Numbered from the stretch's first letter, positions 11,275-20,449 are shown. The stretch is DNA of 64,000 nt from Pseudomonas cichorii (GCF_015471405.1 NZ_BLVZ01000002.1:62001-126000), one strand, 5' to 3'. Numbers and translations: made by a program. The notes: generated from the letters alone by a model not told the origin.

Positions 11275-12618
11275 TCAGACGGTCTTGCCAGTGTCGACAG
11301 GAGCCGGGCCTTCAGCGACACCCAGGTCATCTTCATGACGGGTTTCGACGATGGAAGTACCACCGGAAGCCAGTTCGGCCTGCAGCTTGTCGTTGTCCAG
11401 CTCGCCAACCCACTTGGCAACAACCAGAGTTGCAACAGCGTTACCTACCAGGTTGGTCAGGGCGCGGGCTTCGGACATGAAGCGGTCGATACCCAGGATC
11501 AGCGCCAGACCGGCAACCGGCAGGTGGCCTACGGCCGACAGGGTTGCAGCCAGAACGATGAAGCCGCTACCGGTCACGCCAGCAGCACCTTTGGAGGACA
11601 GCAGCAGCACCAGCAACAGGGTGATCTGGTGAGAGATGTCCATCTCGGTGTTGGTCGCCTGAGCGATGAACACGGCAGCCATGGTCAGGTAGATCGAGGT
11701 GCCGTCCAGGTTGAAGGAGTAACCGGTCGGGATAACCAGACCAACCACCGACTTCTGAGCACCCAGGCGCTCCATCTTGATCAGCATGCGTGGCAGGGCG
11801 GATTCCGAAGAGGAAGTACCCAGTACGATCAGCAGCTCTTCACGGATGTAGCGGATCACCTTGGAGATGGTGAAACCGTGAGCACGGCAGATGGCGCCCA
11901 GAACCAGCATCACGAACAGGAAGCAGGTGATGTAGAAGCAGATCATCAACTGACCGAGCTGCACCAGGGTACCCACACCGTAGGCGCCGATGGTGAAGGC
12001 CATGGCACCGAACGCACCGACAGGCGCCAGCTTCATGATCATGTTGATGATGTTGAACATCACGTGAGCGAAGCGATCGATGAAGTCCAGGACCGGACGG
12101 CCATAGGCACCCAGGCGATGCAGGGCGAAGCCGAAGATCACCGAGAACATCAGTACTTGCAGGATATCGCCGTTGGCAAACGCGCCGACGATGGTGTTCG
12201 GAATCACGTTGAGGATAAAGCCGACGATGCTCTGGTCTTTACCGGCGGTGACATAGGCAGCAATCTTGGAGGCATCCAGAGTGCTGACGTCGATGTTCAT
12301 GCCGACACCCGGCTTGACGACGTTGACTACTACCAGACCGATGATCAGGGCCAGAGTCGAAACGATCTCGAAGTACAGCAGTGCATAGCCACCGGTCTTG
12401 CCGACCGATTTCATGTTCTGCATGCCGGCGATACCACTGACGACCGTACAGAAGATGATGGGGGCGATGACCATCTTGATCAGTTTGATGAACCCGTCAC
12501 CCAGCGGCTTCAAGGCCTTGCCGGTATCTGGATAGAAGTGGCCGATCAGGATACCGATGACAATCGCTACGATTACCTGAAAGTACAGTGTTTTGTAGAA
12601 GGGCTGACGAGTCGTCAT
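11275..12618 (-). CDS. dctA: C4-dicarboxylate:cation symporter DctA
   Basis: A 447-residue DAACS-family (GltPh-fold) transporter for succinate, fumarate and malate in the inner membrane. Landmarks are [13 protein letters not shown] early on, the re-entrant loop segment [13 protein letters not shown], and the substrate/cation segment GYSFNLDGT with NxxD. The family start [15 protein letters not shown] is used; ten extra in-frame codons upstream are unlikely. A sigma-54 promoter and two dyads lie upstream, consistent with control by DctB/DctD. A paralogue is encoded at 26219. Confidence 0.94.
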   Translation of the reverse strand: MTTRQPFYKTLYFQVIVAIVIGILIGHFYPDTGKALKPLGDGFIKLIKMVIAPIIFCTVVSGIAGMQNMKSVGKTGGYALLYFEIVSTLALIIGLVVVNVVKPGVGMNIDVSTLDASKIAAYVTAGKDQSIVGFILNVIPNTIVGAFANGDILQVLMFSVIFGFALHRLGAYGRPVLDFIDRFAHVMFNIINMIMKLAPVGAFGAMAFTIGAYGVGTLVQLGQLMICFYITCFLFVMLVLGAICRAHGFTISKVIRYIREELLIVLGTSSSESALPRMLIKMERLGAQKSVVGLVIPTGYSFNLDGTSIYLTMAAVFIAQATNTEMDISHQITLLLVLLLSSKGAAGVTGSGFIVLAATLSAVGHLPVAGLALILGIDRFMSEARALTNLVGNAVATLVVAKWVGELDNDKLQAELASGGTSIVETRHEDDLGVAEGPAPVDTGKTV

Positions 12619-12747
12619 TGTTGTTATCCTCAAGGGCGTCGTCGGCATCTCACCTGATGCACGCGAGCCTATAAAGCACTAACCCTCCTGCACTGGAGGG
12701 ATTTGTTGTGTCGAGTTTGCACAGGGCAGTTCTCTACGACGACAAGT

Positions 12748-12763
12748 AGCAAGCGGCGTGCCA
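12748..12763 (-). promoter_or_regulatory. Sigma-54 promoter of dctA
   Basis: On the minus strand the sequence reads TGGCAC-GCCGC-TTGCT, an exact match to the -24/-12 consensus TGGCAC-N5-TTGCW. Transcription would start near 12736, about 118 bases before the dctA ATG. RpoN-dependent dctA is well known in rhizobia and pseudomonads. The rest of the 346-base gap between dctA and phoQ holds the two dyads listed next and no gene. Confidence 0.88.
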
Positions 12764-12840
12764 CTCCTGGAAAAAATCATCCAGAGCCCGGATCACAAGG
12801 CGTCGCTGTATAAACACTAGTATGAAAAGGCCATGACAGT

Positions 12841-12895
12841 GGCGGTTTTCCGCCGATAGCGAATAAAAAAACCGAAAGGGTGGCGGGTATCCGCC
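12841..12895. promoter_or_regulatory. Two GGCGG-N4-CCGCC dyads, likely DctD enhancer sites
   Basis: Perfect dyads GGCGG-TTTT-CCGCC at 12841-12854 and GGCGG-GTAT-CCGCC at 12882-12895 have centres 41 bases apart, close to four helical turns. They lie about 80 and 120 bases upstream of the -24 element. The GCGG-N4-CCGC core resembles rhizobial DctD sites. Binding by DctD is inferred. Confidence 0.7.
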
Positions 12896-12964
12896 TAATG
12901 GAGGTTGTGATTGTCGACCAGAGCATCCCCCGTCGCGGCCAAGGCCCCTCACACAAAACGATGA

Positions 12965-14308
12965 TCACGCCAGAAAATGAATCCTGAACACCGCCCCGCC
13001 CAGCGGTGAATCGCCCAGGGTCAGGCGGGCGCTGTAGCTTTCGATGATGTCCTTGACCACCGCCAGCCCGATGCCCTGCCCCGGATTCTGGCGGTCAAGC
13101 CGCTCGCCGCGCTCAAGAATGCGCGCTCGCTGGCGCAGCGGGATGCCGGGACCATCGTCCTCGACGCACAATTCGTCACCCGTTGCAGATGACTGAAAAC
13201 TGACCCTGACTTCGCCAAGGCAGAGCCGGTAAGCGTTTTCCAGCAGGTTGCCGAGCATTTCCAGCAATGCGCCCTCTTCCATCGGCACCTGGCATTGCTC
13301 GGGCAGGTCCAGCGTGACCTTGACCTGCTTGTCGCGGTAAACCTTCTCCAGGGTGTTGCACAGGCTTTCGACCACCGGGCGCAGCATCACGTGATGCCGC
13401 ACCAGACCGCTCTTGCGCAGGCTGGCACGTTGTAATTGGTAACCGATCTGCTGGCTCATACGCTCGATCTGCGACTGCAGAACCCTGGCCTGCTCCACAT
13501 CTTCCGGGCGTTTGGCGATGTTTTCACTGACACCCTGCAACACCGCCAGCGGTGTTTTCAGGCTATGGGCCAGGTCCCCAAGAGAATCACGATACCGGGT
13601 GCGCTGCTCGCGCTCGCTACGTAACAGGCGGTTCAGGGAGTCGGTCAGGCGTAGCAATTCGCTGGGATGCTCTTCACTCAAGCTATCGCGGGCGCCCGCC
13701 TCAACCTGATCCAGCTCCTGACTCAAGCCCTTGAGCGCTCGCAGCCCCCAGGTCAGCCCAAGCCACAGCAACCCCAGCAGCACCAGCAAGGCCCCGCCAA
13801 ACCCCAGGTACAGTTTCTGTCGCAGGCCAGCGATGGTTTCCTGATAGTCGCGCAAGGGTTGCAGGGCCACGATACTGAACGCCGCATTGCGCCCGCCCAG
13901 CAGGCGAATCTCGGCGTCATAGACGAAATACTCGTCGCCGTTGGCTTCCTTTATCTTGGAAAACTGACTGCCCTGGCCGTCATAGTGCGGGTGGTATTTG
14001 ATGTTTTCACCTTCAGTGCCCAGCGAGCGCCAGACCAGTTGGCCCTGAAGGTTATAGATATAGCCAAGCAAGCGGCTGCCCGGCAGGTTGAACTGTTCGC
14101 TGGGCAACAGCGATGGCATCAGCAGGCGCCCGTCTTCGACACGCGCGGCTGAAATCATGGTCGTCACATCCGACGCCAGACGCTGCTCGATTGCGCCACG
14201 CAATGCCAGGCTGAATGCGCCCTGCAAGGCAGGCAGCATCAGCAACATGAAAATCACCGCCAGAGTTGCAGCGGCCAGCATCAAACGCAGGCGCAGCGAA
14301 CGAATCAT
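12965..14308 (-). CDS. phoQ: Sensor histidine kinase PhoQ
   Basis: A 447-residue inner-membrane kinase sensing Mg2+ and cationic peptides. It has a membrane segment at about 10-35, a periplasmic sensor to about 165, a second membrane segment at about 168-188, HAMP, and the dimerisation helix with H248 in LAHSLKTPLAVLQG. The ATPase shows ENAYR, DDGPGIP and GQGIGLAVV. The start overlaps the phoP stop by four bases. Confidence 0.92.
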   Translation of the reverse strand: MIRSLRLRLMLAAATLAVIFMLLMLPALQGAFSLALRGAIEQRLASDVTTMISAARVEDGRLLMPSLLPSEQFNLPGSRLLGYIYNLQGQLVWRSLGTEGENIKYHPHYDGQGSQFSKIKEANGDEYFVYDAEIRLLGGRNAAFSIVALQPLRDYQETIAGLRQKLYLGFGGALLVLLGLLWLGLTWGLRALKGLSQELDQVEAGARDSLSEEHPSELLRLTDSLNRLLRSEREQRTRYRDSLGDLAHSLKTPLAVLQGVSENIAKRPEDVEQARVLQSQIERMSQQIGYQLQRASLRKSGLVRHHVMLRPVVESLCNTLEKVYRDKQVKVTLDLPEQCQVPMEEGALLEMLGNLLENAYRLCLGEVRVSFQSSATGDELCVEDDGPGIPLRQRARILERGERLDRQNPGQGIGLAVVKDIIESYSARLTLGDSPLGGAVFRIHFLA

Positions 14309-14982
14309 GTACAGCGCTCAGTGAACAGATACCCCATGCCACGCACCGTATCGATAGGTTTGAATGCCACGCTACCTTCCAGCTTGCGGCGCAGGCGCCC
14401 GACCAGCACCTCGATCACATTCGGATCGCGCTCATCGTCGTCAGGGTACAACTGCTCCATCAGGCGCTCCTTGGGCACCACTTGCTGGTGATGAAGCATC
14501 AGGTATTCGAGAATCCGGTATTCGTAGGCCGTCAGCGCCAATGGCTGTTCGTCCAGTGCGGCCTGCTTGCGATTGAGGTCAAGCAACAAAGGCCCCGCCG
14601 TGATGGTCGACTGGATGAAGCCACTGGAACGACGCAACAAGGCATTGAGTCGCGCTTCAAGCTCCTCGAACTGGAACGGCTTGACCACGTAATCATCCGC
14701 ACCGGCAGCCAGCCCTTCGACCTTGTCCTGCCAGTTGCCGCGGGCGGTGAGAATCAGGATCGGAAACGCCTTGCCTTGAGCACGCAACTGGCGGATGAGG
14801 TCCAGCCCGCCAATACCCGGCAATCCAAGATCGATCACGGCCAGATCATGATTGAACTGCCCGACCTGATACAGCGCCTCCTCGGCATTGGCCACCGCCT
14901 CCACCACATGGCCCGCTTCGGTCAAGCGAGTCCACAAGTGATGACGTAGCAGCGCCTCATCCTCGACCACCAACAACTTCAT
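14305..14982 (-). CDS. phoP: Response regulator PhoP
   Basis: A 225-residue OmpR-type regulator. The phosphoacceptor is D51 in LAVIDLGLPG, with the TARG switch region and KPFQFEEL lysine following. The C-terminal winged helix has VLVGRLRRKLEG. It probably autoregulates through the repeat array at 15406 and controls Mg2+ starvation and lipid A remodelling genes. It is 11 bases downstream of a small secreted-protein gene, so phoPQ appear to be expressed with it. Confidence 0.94.
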   Translation of the reverse strand: MKLLVVEDEALLRHHLWTRLTEAGHVVEAVANAEEALYQVGQFNHDLAVIDLGLPGIGGLDLIRQLRAQGKAFPILILTARGNWQDKVEGLAAGADDYVVKPFQFEELEARLNALLRRSSGFIQSTITAGPLLLDLNRKQAALDEQPLALTAYEYRILEYLMLHHQQVVPKERLMEQLYPDDDERDPNVIEVLVGRLRRKLEGSVAFKPIDTVRGMGYLFTERCT

Positions 14983-14993
14983 GCAGCTCTCCC

Positions 14994-15344
14994 CTAAGAC
15001 AAATAATGAAACGACTTTGCCGAATCGGTACTCGACAGCATCGTGCTCAAGGGCAAACGCTGTTTTACATCATATCCGCCCAGCAGGGCCTCGCGGCTGA
15101 CAGACACGCCATTGTAGGTGCCTGAAAGACTGCCATAAATAGCCGGCGAATAGAGCGCCCCTGTTGAAGAAACCAACGGCTCATGCTGACCCAGACCATG
15201 GCTCCAGCCATTGGCATCGTCAAGCCTCTCGCTGGTTTTACCGAACTCGATACGTGCCGGCTCCAACCGCCCATCACTGGCCTGCGCCGCAGCACTGCCA
15301 CCCAGAAAAGCCAACGCCAGGAAAAACTTGTTGATGTTCAACAT
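14994..15344 (-). CDS. Small secreted protein upstream of phoP
   Basis: A 116-residue protein with a signal peptide, hydrophobic segment FFLALAFLGGSAAAQA and likely cleavage after about residue 22. The mature part has no motif I recognise and no cysteine pairs. The ATG follows a strong AAAGGAG site, which favours it over an in-frame start 33 bases upstream. It replaces oprH in the position that gene holds ahead of phoPQ in P. aeruginosa, but is not similar to OprH by eye. PhoP control is likely. Confidence 0.8.
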   Translation of the reverse strand: MLNINKFFLALAFLGGSAAAQASDGRLEPARIEFGKTSERLDDANGWSHGLGQHEPLVSSTGALYSPAIYGSLSGTYNGVSVSREALLGGYDVKQRLPLSTMLSSTDSAKSFHYLS

Positions 15345-15405
15345 AAGGACTCCTTTTGCGATCGGGGACACTGTCAAAGTACGATTTCACAGTAGCCCCC
15401 ATGGC

Positions 15406-15444
15406 CTGAACTGTTACTGAACGCGCTCTGAACCTGCGCTGAAC
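15406..15444 (-). promoter_or_regulatory. Fourfold GTTCAG direct repeat, probable PhoP boxes
   Basis: On the minus strand GTTCAG occurs four times with five-base spacers, an exact 11-base period (plus-strand CTGAAC at 15406, 15417, 15428 and 15439). PhoP binds tandem hexamers with this period. Eleven bases further is TACTGT, a possible -10 for the operon starting at 15344, which is the expected distance for PhoP-activated promoters. Confidence 0.8.
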
Positions 15445-15516
15445 ACAAGTACAGGATAAAAAAGCGGAATCGTCTAAGCTGTGCCCTTTATTCCCTCCTG
15501 CTAGAAGGAACTGAAC

Positions 15517-16305
15517 ATGCGTGTGTGGATTGCGTTGATCATGATGAGCCTCACCGGCCTGGCCCAGGCAGCGATCAAGACCGAACAGATCGATTACAAA
15601 AGTGCCGACGGTACAAAACTGGTGGGTTACTACGCCTACGACGACGCCATCAAGGGCCAGCGCCCCGGCGTGCTGGTGGTTCACGAATGGTGGGGGCTGA
15701 ACGATTACGCCAAACGTCGCGCCCGCGATCTCGCCGCACTGGGTTACAGCGCTCTGGCCATCGACATGTACGGCGACGGCAAGAACACCGAACACCCCAA
15801 GGACGCTCTGGCCTTCATGCAGGCAGCTCTCAAGGACAGCGATGCAGCAGACAAGCGCTTCGACGCAGGCCTTGAGCAACTGAAGAAACAGCCACAGACC
15901 AACCCGGCAAAGATCGCTGCCATCGGCTACTGCTTCGGCGGCAAGATCGTGCTTGATGCGGCACGTCGCGGCGAACCACTGGCGGGCGTAGTGAGTTTCC
16001 ATGGCGCGCTGGTAACCAATACGCCTGCCAAACCGGGCATCAAGGTTCCAATGCTGGTAGAGCATGGCGCCAAGGACAGCATGGTCACGCCTGAACACGT
16101 CCTTGCCTTCAAGAAGGAAATGGACGACGCCAAGGCTGACTACAAGTTCGTCAGCATCGAAGGCGCGAAACACGGCTTCACCAACCCCGACGCCGACCGC
16201 TTGAGCCACGGCGACCATGGCGGCCCGGACATCGGCTACGACAAGGCCGCCGACCAGAGTTCGTGGGCGGACATGCAAGCGTTCTTCAAGAAGATATTTG
16301 GTTGA
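15517..16305 (+). CDS. Exported dienelactone hydrolase-family protein
   Basis: A 262-residue alpha/beta hydrolase with a signal peptide (hydrophobic residues 4-18, AQA cleavage site). The catalytic triad is visible as C139 in GYCFGG, D187 in HGAKDSMV and H219 in GAKHGFTNP, the cysteine-nucleophile arrangement of dienelactone hydrolases. Periplasmic location is unusual for aromatic degradation enzymes, and the substrate is unknown. It is divergent from the phoPQ operon, so the PhoP repeats lie in its upstream region too. Confidence 0.85.
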   Translation: MRVWIALIMMSLTGLAQAAIKTEQIDYKSADGTKLVGYYAYDDAIKGQRPGVLVVHEWWGLNDYAKRRARDLAALGYSALAIDMYGDGKNTEHPKDALAFMQAALKDSDAADKRFDAGLEQLKKQPQTNPAKIAAIGYCFGGKIVLDAARRGEPLAGVVSFHGALVTNTPAKPGIKVPMLVEHGAKDSMVTPEHVLAFKKEMDDAKADYKFVSIEGAKHGFTNPDADRLSHGDHGGPDIGYDKAADQSSWADMQAFFKKIFG

Positions 16306-16312
16306 TCAACCT

Positions 16313-16366
16313 TTCGCGAATGAATTCGCTCCTACAGAACTGTGTAGGAGCGAATTCATTCGCGAA
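16313..16366. repeat. Inverted REP pair, TTCGCGAA type
   Basis: Two perfectly complementary 24-base arms around a six-base loop, arm core GAATGAATTCGCTCCTAC. It ends ten bases before the start of the phosphopantetheinyl transferase gene, unusually close to a translation start. Confidence 0.9.
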
Positions 16367-16375
16367 GCAAATACA

Positions 16376-17110
16376 ATGCATCCCATGACTCAAATCCCGA
16401 CATTCCCCACCTGCTGCTCCGAACCCACGCGACACTGGCCTCTGCCACACGCTGTGCCGGGTGCAATATTGGTCAGCAGTCATTTCGACCCGCAAAAACT
16501 GGTCGAAGGCGATTTCCAGCGTTGCGCCATCGCGCCGCCCGCCAGCATTCAGCGCTCGGTCGCCAAGCGTCAGGCGGAATTCCTCGCCGGTCGGCTCTGC
16601 GCCCGTGAAGCGTTGCGACAACTCGATGAGCGCCTGTACGTCCCCACTATTGGCGAAGATCGTGCGCCGATCTGGCCGACCGATATCTGCGGCTCGATCA
16701 CCCACAGCACCGGCTGGGCAGCCGCCATCGTTGCGCCCAGACAACAATGGCGCGGGCTGGGGCTGGATACCGAAAACCTGTTGAGCACCGACCGCGCCAC
16801 ACGGCTGGCCGGAGAAATCCTCACCGCCGATGAACTGGCCGCCATGGCAGCAGGCCCGCAAGAAGAAATAGCGCTACGGGTCACCCTGACCTTCTCGATC
16901 AAGGAAGCGCTGTTCAAGGCGCTCTACCCCATCGTGCAGAAACGCTTCTACTTTGAAGACGCGCAACTGCTGGAATGGTCAGCCGATGGCAGCGTACGCC
17001 TGCGTCTATTGATGGACCTGTCCAGTGAATGGCACAGCGGCAAGGAACTGGAAGGCCAGTTCAGCGTGCAGGATCAGCACTTGTTGAGCCTGGTCAGCAT
17101 CGCAGCCTGA
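16376..17110 (+). CDS. pcpS: 4'-phosphopantetheinyl transferase (EntD/PcpS type)
   Basis: A 244-residue Sfp/EntD-type transferase that attaches phosphopantetheine to carrier proteins of fatty-acid, siderophore and other synthases. GLGLDTENL at about residue 127 holds the Mg-binding Asp/Glu, and FSIKEALFKAL holds the second Glu and the Lys. RQAEFLAGRLCAR is the typical CoA-contact segment. Start is ATG at 16376 or 16385; no strong ribosome site is visible for either. In Pseudomonas one enzyme of this class serves both primary and secondary metabolism. Confidence 0.87.
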   Translation: MHPMTQIPTFPTCCSEPTRHWPLPHAVPGAILVSSHFDPQKLVEGDFQRCAIAPPASIQRSVAKRQAEFLAGRLCAREALRQLDERLYVPTIGEDRAPIWPTDICGSITHSTGWAAAIVAPRQQWRGLGLDTENLLSTDRATRLAGEILTADELAAMAAGPQEEIALRVTLTFSIKEALFKALYPIVQKRFYFEDAQLLEWSADGSVRLRLLMDLSSEWHSGKELEGQFSVQDQHLLSLVSIAA

Positions 17111-17111
17111 A

Positions 17112-17798
17112 TCAGGCCGGCAACGGGCAATGCTCGCAGCGCCCGACCCACTCGACCTGATAACTCAGGCAGCACGTGCGGCGCTGACGACGCTGCCCGC
17201 TATAACTCACCGCCCTGAACAACGGGTTGCGCCTGCCGTCCGGGCGCACTCGCGCAGCCAGCAACGCCTGCCCTGCCTCCAGCGATACCTCGCTGCACTG
17301 GCCCAGTTGCAACAGACAACCTTCCAGATAATCCCCGACGCTGCACCACAGCACTCCCCCGGCCAAATCACCATAAGCGCTCAATGCCTCAATGAACGGT
17401 TGCAGGTTATCGTCCAGCAGGCTGGCGAAACGCTGAAAGGGATCGACCGGTAACTCACCCCATGCCGCCCCTTCGCCCAGCAGCTTCACTCCCGTCGGCA
17501 CGCCCCGCTCATCCAGCGCTACCGCCACCTGCTCCAGCTTCAGCGGCCAGTGCCAGCCATGAACAAGGCTGGCAACCACCAGCGGCGGAATGGCCTGCAT
17601 GAAGTAATACTTGGCCCATTGCGACACCAGCACCGGCAAATGAGCGGCCATCAAATCCGGCCCGTAAAGCCCGGTCAGTAAAGCATCCAGCGAGTCCTTG
17701 TGAAGCAAATCGGGCAACGCCGTCACCCGTCGCGGATCATCTGCCGCCAGCAGCGTCTGCCCGAACCGCGCCAGCGGCCCAGCGAACAATGTGTTCAT
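17112..17798 (-). CDS. fhuF: FhuF-like siderophore-iron reductase
   Basis: A 228-residue protein with the C-terminal 2Fe-2S signature CC-X10-C-X2-C (C209, C210, C221, C224), diagnostic for FhuF. FhuF reductases release iron from ferric hydroxamate siderophores in the cytoplasm. It overlaps the end of the rstB-like gene by four bases, which suggests co-transcription with that two-component system. Confidence 0.87.
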   Translation of the reverse strand: MNTLFAGPLARFGQTLLAADDPRRVTALPDLLHKDSLDALLTGLYGPDLMAAHLPVLVSQWAKYYFMQAIPPLVVASLVHGWHWPLKLEQVAVALDERGVPTGVKLLGEGAAWGELPVDPFQRFASLLDDNLQPFIEALSAYGDLAGGVLWCSVGDYLEGCLLQLGQCSEVSLEAGQALLAARVRPDGRRNPLFRAVSYSGQRRQRRTCCLSYQVEWVGRCEHCPLPA

Positions 17799-19405
17799 CG
17801 CGATTCCTGAATGCGCGGCCAGACCAGCGTGAAACAGGCGCCGCCCAGACTCCCGCTGCGGTCGATGGATGCGCGGCCTTCGTGCCAGTTGATGATTCGC
17901 CGCACGATGGACAACCCCAGCCCGTGCCCGCCGGACGCTCGGGTGCGGCTGTCATCCAGACGCATGAAAGGCGTGAAGATTTGCTCCCAGGCACTTTCCG
18001 GCACGCCGGGGCCGTCGTCTTCGACATCGAGACGACAGCATCCCGGCTCCAGTCGATAGCTGATGCTGACTTGCGACTCGGCATGGCGCATGGCGTTGCT
18101 CACCAGATTCTGCACCGCCCGATGCATGTAACGAGGTTCGGCATCCACCCAGGCTGACTCACCCACGGTGGTTATCACACATTCGCCACGCGCGACCCGG
18201 ACATTGGCGCGCAAGGGCGCCAGTTCCGCGATCACCCGATTGATCAACAGGTCCAGATCGATACGCTGGAAATTCAGGGTCGGCGCGCCCTGCTCCAGTC
18301 GCGCATAGGTCAACATCTCGTCCACGAGCTTGTCGAGGTCCTGAATGTCGTGGTCCATGCCGGTCATGTATTTCTGGCGGGCCTCAGGCGTGGCTGCGTC
18401 CTGAATCATCTCCAGACCAAAGCGCAAACGCGACACTGGCGTGCGCAGTTCATGGGACACCGCACGCACCAGTTCGCGCTGGATCATCAGCGAGCGCTGC
18501 AAGTGCTCGGCCATGCTGTTGAACGCGGCTGCCAGACGCCCGATGGAGTCGGAGCCTTCGGTGGGGACCCGCGTTTGCAGGCTGCCTTTGGCGATCAAAG
18601 TGGCAGCCGCTTCCAGCGCCTGCACCCGTCGTTCAAGAGGCCGCACCAACAGGTAAACCACCACGCCGATAAAACACAGCCCCAACAGGGCAATCAGCAC
18701 CAGCAGTTGGGGCGGATAAGGATTCATCTGGTACAGCGGGCCGATTTCCAGCACCCAGTTGGTATCGACGATCCCGGACAGCACGCGGATGGAATCACCG
18801 CCCTTGCCCAGCGCCATGACCGTATCGCCCTCATAGACACGCCGGCGCTGATCGTCATCCAGATCGGCCTGATCCAGTGCAATGAGGTTCAGATCAAAGC
18901 CAAAGCCCTTGCTCACCCGCAAGGCTTGCAGCCGGGCCGGTTGTTCATCGACCGGCAGGCGCACCAGTTCGTCGATCAATAAATAGATGGTGGCCCGCGC
19001 CAACTGCTCAGTGATTTGCTGCACCTCGCCGGTCAGCAACAAGTGCTCATTATCACTGAGCTGACGATAGACCCTGGCCGCATGCGGGCCGATCTGCTCG
19101 ACCACCACCTGCCCGCGCTGCAAGCGGCTGCGGGCACTGCTGTCCAGGTTTGCCTGTTCGACACTTTGCAGGCTCAGTGGAATCCCCAACAAGCGTTCCC
19201 ATACCGCCAGCGCACGACGACGCTCGATGTCATTCAAGGGGATCAGGTTATCGGCCATTACCGTAAAGGTGCCGTGGGCCAGCCGCTCGCGGTATTGCCC
19301 GCTTCGCTCCTGATTGAGCAGATGCAGCGCCAGCACCCCGAGCAAGGCCACCAACACCAGTACGCCCAGCATGCCGCCATAGATGCGCAGAAAAATGGAG
19401 TTCAT
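17795..19405 (-). CDS. rstB: Sensor histidine kinase, RstB-like
   Basis: A 536-residue membrane kinase. Membrane segments lie at about 7-29 and 233-253 around a periplasmic sensor, followed by HAMP, H318 in AVSHELRTPVSRLRF, and an ATPase with DDGPGVP and GGHGLGLSIV. It is the cognate kinase of the RstA-like regulator six bases upstream. The overlap with fhuF suggests a link to iron, but the signal is unknown. Confidence 0.85.
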   Translation of the reverse strand: MNSIFLRIYGGMLGVLVLVALLGVLALHLLNQERSGQYRERLAHGTFTVMADNLIPLNDIERRRALAVWERLLGIPLSLQSVEQANLDSSARSRLQRGQVVVEQIGPHAARVYRQLSDNEHLLLTGEVQQITEQLARATIYLLIDELVRLPVDEQPARLQALRVSKGFGFDLNLIALDQADLDDDQRRRVYEGDTVMALGKGGDSIRVLSGIVDTNWVLEIGPLYQMNPYPPQLLVLIALLGLCFIGVVVYLLVRPLERRVQALEAAATLIAKGSLQTRVPTEGSDSIGRLAAAFNSMAEHLQRSLMIQRELVRAVSHELRTPVSRLRFGLEMIQDAATPEARQKYMTGMDHDIQDLDKLVDEMLTYARLEQGAPTLNFQRIDLDLLINRVIAELAPLRANVRVARGECVITTVGESAWVDAEPRYMHRAVQNLVSNAMRHAESQVSISYRLEPGCCRLDVEDDGPGVPESAWEQIFTPFMRLDDSRTRASGGHGLGLSIVRRIINWHEGRASIDRSGSLGGACFTLVWPRIQESR

Positions 19406-19410
19406 GGGGG

Positions 19411-20148
19411 TCAGCCGTTCAGGACAAAGCTGTTCATGTCCTGCGCGGCTTCAGGCACAAACAGATAGCCCTTGCTGCGCACCGTTTTGATCAGACGCGG
19501 GTGAATCGGATCGTCGCCGATACGCGGGCGAATGCGCGAAATACGCACGTCGATGGAGCGGTCCTGGCCGTCATAGCCCACACCACGCAAGGCCGTGAAG
19601 ATTTCTTCCCGCGACAGGATGCGCCCGGCATTGGCGACCAGCAGCCACAACAGATCGAACTCGGCACCAGTCAGCTCGATGCTTTGATCCCGCAGCCAGG
19701 CCTCGCGCAAGGCGTTATCCACCACCAGCGGGCCGAACACCAGACGGCGCAACTCGGCGGCAGGCACTTGCGGTGCTTCACTGCGCCGCAGCAAGGCGTG
19801 GATGCGCGCCAGCAACACGCGCGGGTGAACAGGTTTGCAGACAAAATCGTCAGCACCTGTGTCCAGCCCCTGGATCTGATCGGAATCGTCGGTGCGTGCG
19901 GTGAGCATCAGGATCGGCCCGTCATAACGGCCGCGCACCTTGCGGCAGATGCTCAGACCGTCTTCGCCGGGAAGCATCAGGTCGAGGATCACCAGATCCG
20001 GCTGCTCATCAATGATGCGCGCCGCCGCCAGAGCGCCATTGCCCTCGATGGCCACGCTCAGGCCGTTGCTCTGCAGATAATCACAGGTCAACTCGGCCAA
20101 TCGCCGATCATCTTCGACGATCAGCACCTGCCAGTTTTCTTGCTCCAC
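19411..20148 (-). CDS. rstA: Response regulator, RstA-like
   Basis: A 245-residue OmpR-type regulator. The phosphoacceptor is D56 in LVILDLMLPGEDG, and the winged helix contains LRGVGYDGQDRSIDVRISR, close to E. coli RstA (RGVSYDGLDRSVDV). It is the first gene of rstA-rstB-fhuF. ATG preceded by AGGAGGCAGC. Confidence 0.87.
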   Translation of the reverse strand: MEQENWQVLIVEDDRRLAELTCDYLQSNGLSVAIEGNGALAAARIIDEQPDLVILDLMLPGEDGLSICRKVRGRYDGPILMLTARTDDSDQIQGLDTGADDFVCKPVHPRVLLARIHALLRRSEAPQVPAAELRRLVFGPLVVDNALREAWLRDQSIELTGAEFDLLWLLVANAGRILSREEIFTALRGVGYDGQDRSIDVRISRIRPRIGDDPIHPRLIKTVRSKGYLFVPEAAQDMNSFVLNG

Positions 20149-20401
20149 AAGCTGCCTCCTGATTGTTGTTATGCAAGGCGTTTTCTATCGCATCGGTGGA
20201 GGCGATTGTAGCAAGCGCTGGGACAAGCACACGACATGCCAGAGCGGCCTTGCACGATGCGTTTTTTGTGATAGGGTTCGCGCCCGCAAAAATCCGCTCA
20301 GAGCCGCCAACAGATGTAAAAAACAATGACAAACGGTCCAGCTCAGTAGTTATGCGGCCTACACGCGATATGGGCGATTCATACACAAACTACGCACAAG
20401 C

Positions 20402-20410
20402 TTATCCACA
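20402..20410 (+). promoter_or_regulatory. DnaA box upstream of nrdA
   Basis: TTATCCACA, the strongest DnaA nonamer, lies about 40 bases upstream of the first NrdR-like box. DnaA control of class Ia nrd genes is known in E. coli; here it is inferred from the site alone. Confidence 0.6.
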
Positions 20411-20419
20411 GGCTGTGCG

Positions 20420-20449
20420 TTGCAATTGATGTCCCAAACGCATTATCTT
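20420..20449 (+). promoter_or_regulatory. Candidate nrdA promoter
   Basis: TTGCAA and TATCTT are separated by 18 bases, a plausible sigma-70 -35/-10 pair. The -10 falls inside the first NrdR-like box, as expected for repression. It leaves a leader of about 370 bases before nrdA. Confidence 0.5.

Noticed and set aside
11272..12657. A 461-codon open frame opposite dctA
   Set aside because: Antisense shadow, rich in Gln, His and Asp in a way typical of such frames.
12734..12952. Small open frame in the dctA-phoQ gap
   Set aside because: It covers the sigma-54 promoter and enhancer dyads and has no ribosome site.
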